A DNA stretch of 39,012 nt, taken from the NCBI GenBank assembly GCA_023410715.1, contig JAEYPN010000005.1, positions 1 to 39,012 of the forward strand, written 5' to 3'. The notes under the pieces are model-generated. The model was not told the origin of the DNA and did not search any database. It was given only the letters and a program-made list of their open reading frames with translations. Each line of letters begins with the position of its first letter. The first letter of the stretch is position 1. Shown one piece after another: positions 15,082 to 22,371 of this stretch. The stretch is from Bacillota bacterium. GTDB lineage: Bacteria; Bacillota_I; Bacilli_A; Izemoplasmatales; UBA1188. Both the position numbers and the translations under genes were made by a program.

Positions 15082-15510
15082 ATAATCTTTAATTATTGTA
15101 GTTATGAATATAACAATGATTATAAACAAAATGAATTTAAGATATTCTCAAATTTTTTAAATAGTATTATTAAGTATTTGTAAATGCTTTATGGTTTACT
15201 GAAGGATTAGAAGACGCTAATAAAAACCTAGTATCAAAATAATTAACGGCTATGTCTAATAAGTTCATTAATTGAACCAATAGATATAGCCGTTGTTATT
15301 TTATAGGTATGATAATTATTTATTCCATTATTTACTAAAAATTAGTATAGAGTTAGCATATTCACAAAATTAATACTTAAAAGTATAATTTTTGTACTCT
15401 AAAAAACTGTATTAATTTAATTTAAAATCTTGAGAACTTGATCTATTTAAATGATAAAATATTAAAAGAATTTTATGTGTGAATTTTGGTTTAAATAAAA
15501 GTCATTAAAA
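15082..15510. other. Gene-poor stretch with a possible gene fragment
   Basis: No full gene is visible. Positions about 15174-15242 encode, between two stops, GVF-like VFVNALWFTEGLEDANKNLV, which has the look of the end of a real protein rather than random A+T-rich sequence. I cannot assign a family. The hairpin at 15245-15294 follows directly, as a terminator follows a gene, which supports a decayed gene here. Confidence 0.3.
15245..15303. terminator. Long nested hairpin, probable terminator
   Basis: AACGGCTATGTCTA (15245-15258) pairs with TAGATATAGCCGTT (15281-15294) over 14 bp with one G.U pair. Inside it GTTCA (15263-15267) pairs with TGAAC (15273-15277). TGTTATTTTAT follows. It is unusually long and has no intact gene before it. 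Confidence 0.6.
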
Positions 15511-15539
15511 TTGACAAAAGGGAACAATTTTGTTACAAT
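15511..15539 (+). promoter_or_regulatory. Sigma-A promoter of the YczE-like gene
   Basis: TTGACA (15511-15516), 17-bp spacer, TACAAT (15534-15539). The start codon lies 76 bp downstream of the -10. Confidence 0.75.
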
Positions 15540-15567
15540 AAATAAGGATAAATGACTAGATCTTTTT

Positions 15568-15586
15568 ACGTTTCTGTATCAAACGT
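15568..15586. promoter_or_regulatory. Inverted repeat in the 5' leader, candidate operator
   Basis: ACGTTT (15568-15573), 7 bp, AAACGT (15581-15586). It lies about 20-40 bp downstream of the expected transcription start, where a repressor could block. The match may be chance. Confidence 0.35.
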
Positions 15587-15615
15587 TAAATAAACTATAA
15601 GGAACTTGAGATATT

Positions 15616-16308
15616 ATGAAAAAAACATTTTATACAGAAGCAGCATACTTAATTGGCATGTTTATGCTAGCTTTAGGAACGGCATTTACTGCTCATACCG
15701 ATTTTGGTGTTTCAATGGTTGTCGCTCCAGCTTATATCTTACATTTAAAATTTTATGAAAGCTTTCCATTTTTAACATTTGGGATTGCGGAGTATTTCTT
15801 GCAAGCAATCATGATTATTATACTCGTAATATTTATGAAAAAGTTTAAAATGGCTTATTTATTTTCCATCGTAACAGCTTTAATTTATGCAGTTATGCTT
15901 GATGTGTCAATGGTGCTAATTAATCTGCTTCCTGAAGGAAACGTCTTAATTCAAATAATTTATTATACAATTGGTTTGGTTGTATGTTTAGCAGGACTTT
16001 CGTTTCTTTTTAAAACATATATTCCCCTTAAATCTTATGATTTATTTGTGGTAGAGATATCAAAAAAATATAAGATTAACATAAGTGTTGTTAAAACTAT
16101 TTATGATATAAGCTTCCTTTTTATTAGTATTGCCATGTCATTTGCGTTTTTTGGCATGTGGCAGTTTAAAGGAGTAAGTATTGGAACAATTATAACAGCG
16201 ATTATAGGTGGCTATTTAGTTAACATCTTTATAAAATTAACTGATAAATTATTTGTATTTAAAGATGCCTTCAAATTTAGATCATTCTTTGAAGGAAAAA
16301 ATAAATAA
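15616..16308 (+). CDS. YczE/YitT-like integral membrane protein
   Basis: A 230-residue membrane protein with about five or six hydrophobic segments (residues 8-33, 50-72, 77-103, 111-138, 150-175, 185-208). It follows the general YczE/YyaS-type pattern: LIGMFMLALGTAFTAHTDFG near the start and a Gly-rich GVSIGTIITAIIGGYLVNIF near the end. Members are widespread in Bacillota and their transport role, if any, is not established. It stands alone between its own promoter (15511) and terminator (16401). AAGGA at about 15599 gives a somewhat long spacing to ATG 15616. The call is by overall pattern, not by catalytic residues. Confidence 0.65.
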   Translation: MKKTFYTEAAYLIGMFMLALGTAFTAHTDFGVSMVVAPAYILHLKFYESFPFLTFGIAEYFLQAIMIIILVIFMKKFKMAYLFSIVTALIYAVMLDVSMVLINLLPEGNVLIQIIYYTIGLVVCLAGLSFLFKTYIPLKSYDLFVVEISKKYKINISVVKTIYDISFLFISIAMSFAFFGMWQFKGVSIGTIITAIIGGYLVNIFIKLTDKLFVFKDAFKFRSFFEGKNK

Positions 16309-16400
16309 ATTAAAGATTAATTAATCACATTAGAAATAATAAGGAATAAACGCATCATTAAGGTATATATATAGCTCTAATTGAGGTGTTTAAGAAGTAA

Positions 16401-16432
16401 AGGTATATCAAATTTGGTATATCTTTTTTTTA
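16401..16432 (+). terminator. Terminator after the YczE-like gene
   Basis: AGGTATATCAAA and TTTGGTATATCT (16401-16424) are complementary apart from two G.U pairs, with an A/T-rich centre. A run of T follows. Confidence 0.7.
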
Positions 16433-16486
16433 ATATAACAATTTATTTTTTTAATAATTGGTAATAATATACTTGAGGTGTATATT

Positions 16487-17809
16487 GTGATTGTTTGTAA
16501 AAAAAATGAAAAAAAGTTATGGCCAGATACCGTAAGAATGCCATCATTTAAAAAACTTGATCAAAATTTAAAAGTAGATGTCGTAATTATTGGTGGCGGA
16601 ATTTGTGGGATATTAACCGCTTATAAATTAAAGGAAGCAGGATATGAAGTAGTTGTAATTGAAAAGGAAAAAATTGGCTTAGGTGTAACAGAAAGAACAA
16701 CGGCCTTTATTACCGCTCAGCACGATACAATGTATCATGAGCTAGCAAAAAGTATTGGACTTATGAAAACTAAGCTTTATTTAGAAGCTAATCTGGATGC
16801 AATTAAAGATTATGAAGAATTAGCTTTAAATTATGACTTTGACTATGAAAGAGTTGATTCATGTTTTTTTATTAAAGATAATGAAGAAATCATTAATAAA
16901 GAAATAGAAGTTTTAAAAAAAATTGGATATAATCCTTCAGTTACTGATAAGATTCCTTTACCTATTAGTATTTCCAAAGGAGTTGTTTTTCATAATCAAG
17001 GACAAATGAATCCTTTAAAATTAATTAAATGTTTAGCAAGTGAACTTGAGATTTATGAGAATACAGAAATTATTGATTTTAAAAATAATGTGGCTAAAAC
17101 AAGAGATTACATTATTGAAGCAAAAAAAATTGTGATATGTACACATTTTCCCATTCATAATAACTTGCCTTACTCAATTAGAATGTATCAAATGCGTTCC
17201 TTTGTCGTAGCTATAGATTATAAGGATGATTTAAAAGGATTATATACAGACCATGATGAAAATGGTTTGTATTATCGTAAATACGGCGATTATTTAATAA
17301 TAGGTGGGTATGATACAAGAACAGGTAATCATCATGATGCCTTTACAAACTTAGAAAAACATGTCAAGGAATATTTTCCTGGTAGTGAAATTAAATACTT
17401 TTGGGGTAATCAGGATTTAGTAACTTTAGATAATGTGCCATACATCGGCTATATTAATTCTCATAATCAAGATATTTTAGTAGCTACTGGTTTTAATTTA
17501 TGGGGAATGACTTCATCAATGATTAGTGCTAATCTTATTAGGGATTTAGTTATTGGAATTAAGAATAAATATGCCATTCTTTATAAACCATACCGGAGTA
17601 TGTTAAATTCAAACCTACTTAAAAACATTGGGAAAATTATTGCCAATCAAATTGGTTTGTGTAAAAATAGATGTAGCCATTTAGGTTGTATTTTAAAATA
17701 TAATAAGGCTGAAAAAAGTTGGGATTGTCCATGCCATGGTTCAAGGTTTGATGAAGAAGGGAATCCAATTAATGATCCAGCTTCAAAAAAATTAAATTTG
17801 AAGGATTAA
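16487..17809 (+). CDS. FAD-dependent oxidoreductase with C-terminal Rieske [2Fe-2S] domain (YhfW-like)
   Basis: About 440 residues. The N-terminal DAO-type FAD domain begins with the dinucleotide motif VVIIGGGICG (Gly at residue 36 on) and an acidic VVVIEKE strand end. The C-terminal Rieske domain has the first pair Cys396-x-His398 in RCSHLGC and the second pair Cys414-x-x-His417 in CPCHGS, so all four cluster ligands are present. Such proteins are soluble; the substrate is unknown and the family is not the aromatic dioxygenase family. The C-terminus is short after the second pair (about 23 residues), which trims the usual end of the Rieske fold. GTG 16487 is chosen because GAGGTG at 16475-16480 sits 8 nt before it; GTG 16478 overlaps that site. 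Confidence 0.85.
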   Translation: MIVCKKNEKKLWPDTVRMPSFKKLDQNLKVDVVIIGGGICGILTAYKLKEAGYEVVVIEKEKIGLGVTERTTAFITAQHDTMYHELAKSIGLMKTKLYLEANLDAIKDYEELALNYDFDYERVDSCFFIKDNEEIINKEIEVLKKIGYNPSVTDKIPLPISISKGVVFHNQGQMNPLKLIKCLASELEIYENTEIIDFKNNVAKTRDYIIEAKKIVICTHFPIHNNLPYSIRMYQMRSFVVAIDYKDDLKGLYTDHDENGLYYRKYGDYLIIGGYDTRTGNHHDAFTNLEKHVKEYFPGSEIKYFWGNQDLVTLDNVPYIGYINSHNQDILVATGFNLWGMTSSMISANLIRDLVIGIKNKYAILYKPYRSMLNSNLLKNIGKIIANQIGLCKNRCSHLGCILKYNKAEKSWDCPCHGSRFDEEGNPINDPASKKLNLKD

Positions 17810-17811
17810 AT

Positions 17812-17841
17812 AACTTTCATCTTAATGATGAAAGTTTTTTA
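17812..17841 (+). terminator. Terminator of the FAD/Rieske gene
   Basis: AACTTTCATC (17812-17821), loop TTAAT, GATGAAAGTT (17827-17836), then TTTT. The 10-bp stem is perfect. Confidence 0.88.
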
Positions 17842-17869
17842 AATTATAGGCTAAAAAAATGTTGATAGA

Positions 17870-17898
17870 TTGAAAAATTGGTATTAATTTGGTATAAT
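17870..17898 (+). promoter_or_regulatory. Promoter of the MazG-like / GNAT pair
   Basis: TTGAAA (17870-17875), 17-bp spacer, TATAAT (17893-17898). The coding start at 17930 follows about 30 bp later. Confidence 0.7.
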
Positions 17899-17929
17899 AA
17901 AATGAATAATTTAATTGGCAGGTAAAAAC

Positions 17930-18259
17930 ATGAAAATAAATGAATACCAAGATCTTGCGATGCAAACTTTAAATAAAGACTTAGATAAGAAAGATGTTTT
18001 AATTAATGGGGTTATGGGTTTGTGTGGAGAATCGGGAGAAGTTATTGATATTGTTAAAAAACATTTAGCTCAAGGGCATGAGCTCAATAAAGAAAAAATT
18101 ATTGAAGAGTTAGGGGATGTAGCTTGGTATATAGCTGAGGTCGCTTTTGCCTTAGATGTAAGGTTTGAAGATGTTTTAATAAATAACATAGAAAAGCTTA
18201 AAAAAAGATATCCAGAGGGGTTTGATGTTTTAAAATCTTTAGAAAGAACAAAAGAATAG
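17930..18259 (+). CDS. MazG-like nucleoside triphosphate pyrophosphohydrolase
   Basis: About 109 residues, all alpha. The metal-binding EExxE-type motif appears as GLCGESGEVIDIVKK and the second acidic motif as EELGDVAWYIAEVA, which together form the MazG/dUTPase-like four-helix active site. Such enzymes hydrolyse (d)NTPs to NMP and pyrophosphate, often for nucleotide-pool cleaning. Length matches single-domain MazG-like proteins; the substrate is not predictable. The start is taken at ATG 17930, preceded by GGCAGGTAAAAAC, rather than TTG 17915. It is followed after 8 nt by the acetyltransferase gene, so the two probably share a transcript. Confidence 0.85.
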   Translation: MKINEYQDLAMQTLNKDLDKKDVLINGVMGLCGESGEVIDIVKKHLAQGHELNKEKIIEELGDVAWYIAEVAFALDVRFEDVLINNIEKLKKRYPEGFDVLKSLERTKE

Positions 18260-18267
18260 GTAAAAGT

Positions 18268-18789
18268 ATGGAAGAGTTAATTTTTATAAAACCAAGTATT
18301 AATATAGCAGAACAATTAAAGTCATATTATGAAGAACTTAATGAATTAAATAAAAAGGAAGAAACTAAAGAAGAAAAAGCCATTAACAAAAATCAAAAAT
18401 TTGTTGATTTAAGTGAATTGTTAACTGAAGATATAAAACTTAAAGAAGAATTTTTTGAGACGATTGAATATTTCTATTTACGCGTAAGAGATAATAAGAT
18501 TATGGGATCAGTTCAGTTACGTCAAGGAGAAAACTTAAACTGTGGAAACATTAGTTATACCATTAGACCAAGTGAAAGAGGAAAAGGGTATGGGAAAAGA
18601 ATGCTTCAAGATTTTAAAGTTTTAGCTAAATCAGAGGGCTTTGATAAATTATTAATTACTTGTTTTGTTGATAACCTACCAAGCAAAAAGATTATTTTAG
18701 CTAACGGGGGAATTTATGATTCTTTAATTTACAATAAAGAAATAGGTAATGTAATTGAAAGATATTGGCTTGAGTTAAAAAACATTTAA
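18268..18789 (+). CDS. GNAT-family N-acetyltransferase
   Basis: A 173-residue cytoplasmic protein. The acetyl-CoA binding loop (motif A) is ERGKGYGKRML, preceded by the beta strand ISYTIRPS, and a later NLPSKKIILANGG segment is the usual motif B region where the acceptor-site helix carries Asn and Lys. An N-terminal Lys/Glu-rich stretch (about residues 20-60) is variable. The substrate (small amine, protein N-terminus or antibiotic) cannot be predicted. It is the second gene after the 17870 promoter. Confidence 0.88.
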   Translation: MEELIFIKPSINIAEQLKSYYEELNELNKKEETKEEKAINKNQKFVDLSELLTEDIKLKEEFFETIEYFYLRVRDNKIMGSVQLRQGENLNCGNISYTIRPSERGKGYGKRMLQDFKVLAKSEGFDKLLITCFVDNLPSKKIILANGGIYDSLIYNKEIGNVIERYWLELKNI

Positions 18790-18851
18790 AAATTAAATTT
18801 TTTTAATTGAAATAATGCTTTTTATAAGACAAATATTAACTTTTATAATTG

Positions 18852-18880
18852 TTGACTTACAAACTTTATCATAATATAAT
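18852..18880 (+). promoter_or_regulatory. Promoter of the K+/H+ antiporter gene
   Basis: TTGACT (18852-18857), 17-bp spacer, TATAAT (18875-18880). AGGAGGT and ATG 18914 follow closely. Confidence 0.75.
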
Positions 18881-18913
18881 TTTGATATATTAATATGTAT
18901 AGGAGGTAAAATA

Positions 18914-20527
18914 ATGGTTATTTATCTACTTTTAGTAGCTGTTATTATGTTTGCCTGTGTACTTTTCAATAGAATATCAAGTAAGTATGGCATTCCTATG
19001 TTATTTGCCTTTATTTTATTAGGAATGTTTTTTGGGACAGATGGTGTTGGTAAAATTGATTTTAGTGACTACGACACAACTGAACAAATTTGTTCAATTG
19101 CCTTAATATTTATTATGTTCTATGGAGGATTTGGAACTAAATGGAGTGAAGCTAAACCAATTGCGGCTAAAGCAATTATTCTTTCCTCAGTTGGTACCAT
19201 TGCTACAGCAGGTTTAGTTGGTTTATTTTGCTTTTTAGTTTTAAAAATAGAAGTGCTTGAAAGTTTTTTAATTGGTTCAGTTATTGCATCAACTGATGCA
19301 GCATCTGTATTCTCCATTTTGAGATCGAAAAAATTAAACTTAAGGTATAATAATGCTTCACTTCTTGAGGTTGAAAGTGGTAGTAATGACCCGTTTTCAT
19401 ATATGTTAACGATCATTATTCTTTCACTAATGAAAAATGGAGAAGTTAAAGCTGGACAGTTTATTTATATGTTATTTTCACAGGTAGTCTTTGGCGTTAT
19501 CCTTGGCTTCCTAATTGCTGGATTAGCTTTATTTATTTTAAAAAGATTTAAGTTTGGCTCATCAGGGTTTGATACTATCTTTATTATCGCTATTTCTATT
19601 TTATCATATGCTTTAACAACATTAATTGGGGGTAATGGCTATTTAAGTGTTTATATTACAGGTATAATTTTAGGTAATAGTAAAATTCCAAATAAACAGA
19701 TTTTAGTTAATTTCTTTGATGGGGCGACAGGGCTTTGTCAGATGATACTATTCTTTTTACTTGGACTCCTATCTTTTCCGTCGAAGCTTCCAGGAGTCGC
19801 ATTTATCGGGTTGATGATTGCCTTATTCTTAACATTTGTTGCAAGACCAATTGCAGTTTCACTAATATTAATACCATTTAAGAGCAAGTTAAAAGAAATT
19901 ACCCTTGTTTCTTGGTGTGGAATGCGTGGAGCCGCCTCGATTGTATTTGCGATTATGGCAGTTTCTGCTAAAAACAATGGTTTTATTAATATAAATAATG
20001 ATATATTCCACATTGTTTTCTTTATTGTTTTATTCTCGATTTTACTTCAAGGTGGTTTACTGCCATTTATGTCTAGAAAATTAGATATGATTGATGTTGA
20101 TTCTGACGTTATGAAGACATTTACCGATTACTCAGACGAGTTTCCAATTCAGTTTTTACAGTTTAGGATGGTAGCTACTCATCCATGGGTTAATAAACCT
20201 TTAAGTACTATTGTCTTACCACCAGAATCAATTCTTGTACTACTTATAAGAGATAATGAAAAGATTATTCCTAATGGTAAAACAGTAATTCATGAAAATG
20301 ATTTAGTAATTTTGAGTGGAAAAGCATCAGAGCAAATTAATGGTATTCACTTATATGAAAAGACCATTAAAAAAGGTGATGAGTGGTTAAATAAGAGTAT
20401 CGCAACAATTAAAGAAGAAGATAAACTAATTATCGTAATTAAGCGTAAAAAAAATATTGTAATTCCTAAAGGAAGTACAATATTAAAAGAAGGCGACATA
20501 TTAGTTATCAATAATCCTATAAACTAG
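18914..20527 (+). CDS. K+/H+ antiporter with C-terminal TrkA-C domains (CvrA/NhaP2 type)
   Basis: A 537-residue protein of the CPA1 cation/proton antiporter family. The membrane part (about residues 1-385) contains about 12 hydrophobic segments and the ion-path region VIASTDAASVFSILRSKKLN followed by LEVESGSNDPFSYMLT, in which the Asp residues are characteristic. The C-terminal part (about residues 400-537) is cytoplasmic and contains two TrkA-C/RCK_C-like modules (NKPLSTIVLPPESILVLLIR and NKSIATIKEEDKLIIVIKR), which regulate cation/proton exchange in related proteins. The likely role is K+ or Na+ export in exchange for protons, for pH and turgor control. AGGAGGTAAAATAATG is a strong start. 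Confidence 0.9.
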   Translation: MVIYLLLVAVIMFACVLFNRISSKYGIPMLFAFILLGMFFGTDGVGKIDFSDYDTTEQICSIALIFIMFYGGFGTKWSEAKPIAAKAIILSSVGTIATAGLVGLFCFLVLKIEVLESFLIGSVIASTDAASVFSILRSKKLNLRYNNASLLEVESGSNDPFSYMLTIIILSLMKNGEVKAGQFIYMLFSQVVFGVILGFLIAGLALFILKRFKFGSSGFDTIFIIAISILSYALTTLIGGNGYLSVYITGIILGNSKIPNKQILVNFFDGATGLCQMILFFLLGLLSFPSKLPGVAFIGLMIALFLTFVARPIAVSLILIPFKSKLKEITLVSWCGMRGAASIVFAIMAVSAKNNGFININNDIFHIVFFIVLFSILLQGGLLPFMSRKLDMIDVDSDVMKTFTDYSDEFPIQFLQFRMVATHPWVNKPLSTIVLPPESILVLLIRDNEKIIPNGKTVIHENDLVILSGKASEQINGIHLYEKTIKKGDEWLNKSIATIKEEDKLIIVIKRKKNIVIPKGSTILKEGDILVINNPIN

Positions 20528-20557
20528 AAATGTAGAAGAAATTCTACATTTTTTTTA
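20528..20557 (+). terminator. Terminator of the antiporter gene
   Basis: AAATGTAGAA (20528-20537), loop GAAA, TTCTACATTT (20542-20551), then TTTTTT. It falls between converging genes. Confidence 0.88.
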
Positions 20558-21841
20558 TAAGACAAGAGCTAAACCTAGTAAAGCAAAAAGTAAGGCAGGT
20601 ATAACTGTGATAATACCATATTTTATAAATGTTAACATATTGTATTTTACATCATATTTCTTTAAAATTGAGAGCCACATAATTCCCGCTAAAGCTCCAA
20701 TTGGTGTTAGGTAAGCCCCAATGTTTGAACCAATGATCGTTGCATATAAGGCTTTTAGGTTACCTACAGGAATTATTTTTGAATATAAAACTGACATTGG
20801 AATATTGTTAATGAAGTTACATACTAAGGTTGATGTTACGCCATATGTTAAAATTGGATAATCATTATCTAGTAGGCTAGTAAGATATGTTGTAATATTT
20901 ACATGTTCAAGTGATAAAACAATAACAAACATCGAAATTATAAATGGTGCTAGTGAATAAGGAATTCTTTTAATACTGCCTTTTAAATAAGAATAATCCT
21001 TTTTGATTATTGAATATAAACTTAAAATGATTAAAAGAATTAAGGCAAATACTAAGGATATTAAATACATCTCTAAAGAAATATAAGAAGATATGATTAG
21101 TAGAGCTGTACAAAGACCTAGACATGTAATTGCGCATATAAACAAAAATTTATTTTTAATCTTTGTCGTGTTATTTACAGGTACAATTGGTTTTTTTAAT
21201 TCTTTTCTAAAAACTACAAATAAGGTAACAGTTAAAGCAATACCTGACATAATAGTTGGAATTGCCATCACTAAGAAATATTCAATAAAATCAATAGAGT
21301 GGGATGTCGCAAGATAAATATTTGTTGGGTTACCTATTATAAAAATAATTGACCAGGTGTTAGCTGCGACAAATTCCGCAACTAAATAAGGAATAGGATT
21401 GATTTTGGCATTCTTAGTAAAGAAAACTATGAATGGGGTAAACGTTAAAACAATAATATCATTTGAGGTGAAAATTGTTAAAATCGCGGTTAAAAAATAC
21501 AAACCTAAAAACAAAACCATCTGATTTGTTTTACACTTATCTAAAGCGGCTTTAGCTAAATATTCAAAAAATCCAATTTCATCTAAAACGATGGAAATAA
21601 AGGTCATTGAAAAGAAAAGTACAATAATCTTTATAGGGTTTATTGAAGTATCAGCAGTCAGTCCAGCTACCGCTTTATCAATTGGTAAAAGCCCAAAAAT
21701 TAAGATAATTAAGGCGCTTAAGGTTGGCACAAGCCAAAATGATTCAACTTCTAATTTTCCAAGTTTTATTTTCGGAAATTTAATAATTAAAAACAACATT
21801 AATACTACGGTTAACAAACTTAAAACAATAATAGCTTTCAT
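20555..21841 (-). CDS. ArsB/NhaD-type (IT superfamily) ion transporter
   Basis: A 428-residue polytopic protein on the minus strand, the only clear minus-strand gene in the window. It has 10-12 membrane helices. The ion-transporter hallmarks are TSNDIIVLTFTPFIVFFTKN near residue 120, FVAANTWSIIFIIGNPTNIYLA near residue 160 and the repeated-half counterpart CNFINNIPMSVLYSKI near 340, followed by GSNIGAYLTPIGALAGIMW. This fold covers ArsB arsenite efflux, NhaD and CitM-type carriers; no arsenic regulator or reductase is next to it, so arsenite is not supported. It probably has its own promoter at 21878-21906. Confidence 0.82.
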   Translation of the reverse strand: MKAIIVLSLLTVVLMLFLIIKFPKIKLGKLEVESFWLVPTLSALIILIFGLLPIDKAVAGLTADTSINPIKIIVLFFSMTFISIVLDEIGFFEYLAKAALDKCKTNQMVLFLGLYFLTAILTIFTSNDIIVLTFTPFIVFFTKNAKINPIPYLVAEFVAANTWSIIFIIGNPTNIYLATSHSIDFIEYFLVMAIPTIMSGIALTVTLFVVFRKELKKPIVPVNNTTKIKNKFLFICAITCLGLCTALLIISSYISLEMYLISLVFALILLIILSLYSIIKKDYSYLKGSIKRIPYSLAPFIISMFVIVLSLEHVNITTYLTSLLDNDYPILTYGVTSTLVCNFINNIPMSVLYSKIIPVGNLKALYATIIGSNIGAYLTPIGALAGIMWLSILKKYDVKYNMLTFIKYGIITVIPALLFALLGLALVL

Positions 21842-21877
21842 ATTTTTCCATCTCTTATTTCTTTCTAAAACTGATAT

Positions 21878-21906
21878 ATTTTATCACGCCAAATATTAAA
21901 AGTAAA
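21878..21906 (-). promoter_or_regulatory. Candidate promoter of the ArsB-like gene
   Basis: On the minus strand, TTTACT (21906-21901), 17-bp spacer, TAAAAT (21883-21878), about 37 bp upstream of the ATG. It diverges from the promoter at 22018-22047. Confidence 0.5.
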
Positions 21907-22017
21907 TATGGAAAAGATTCAAACTTTAAGTAGGATAAAAAAGATAAAATAAAAATAAAAAAATCTTACAAAAGTAAGTATATATAAAAGGTAAAAGGTG
22001 TTTTAAATAAAAATTAA

Positions 22018-22047
22018 TTAACATTAAATGTAGATATATGGTATAAT
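22018..22047 (+). promoter_or_regulatory. Promoter of the beta-glucan operon
   Basis: TTAACA (22018-22023), 18-bp spacer, TATAAT (22042-22047). The first gene starts at 22071. I saw no clear operator near it. Confidence 0.65.
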
Positions 22048-22070
22048 TTAGTTATCAAGCAGGTGAAAAA

Positions 22071-22370
22071 GTGATTAAAAAAAGAAAGCGCTTCGATTTA
22101 ATTAGAGAAGACATCTTAAAAATAAAAAATTTTTCTTGTTTTAATATAGAAGATGTAATAGAAGAAATTAGTTTTTTAATCAATAATGATAATAAATATG
22201 TACTAACAGAAGATGAAAGTAACTTTTATATTATGTTAAATAATGAGGATTTTGCTTCAAAAAGAGAGTTAATTGAAGAAAAAATAAATAAATACTTAGG
22301 AAATGTTCGATTTATATTGGTAAATGATGAATATAAAATTAGAATCACTTTGCCTAAAAAGGGAGAATAA
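22071..22370 (+). CDS. Small hypothetical protein at the head of the beta-glucan operon
   Basis: A 99-residue, charged, soluble protein with no signal peptide, membrane helix or motif that I recognise. It has Lys/Arg-rich ends and an acidic middle. The GTG at 22071 follows CAGGTGAAAAA. It ends 1 nt before the GH16 ATG, so translation is probably coupled and it belongs to the operon. Without a family the role is unknown; it is the least explained gene in this locus. Confidence 0.6.
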   Translation: MIKKRKRFDLIREDILKIKNFSCFNIEDVIEEISFLINNDNKYVLTEDESNFYIMLNNEDFASKRELIEEKINKYLGNVRFILVNDEYKIRITLPKKGE

Positions 22371-22371
22371 A

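Noticed and set aside
19120..20013. Minus-strand open frames inside the antiporter gene
   Set aside because: They are shadows of a strongly conserved plus-strand gene.
20555..21841. Arsenite efflux pump (ArsB)
   Set aside because: The fold is right, but no arsR, arsC or arsD is next to it and the family also carries Na+ and dicarboxylates.
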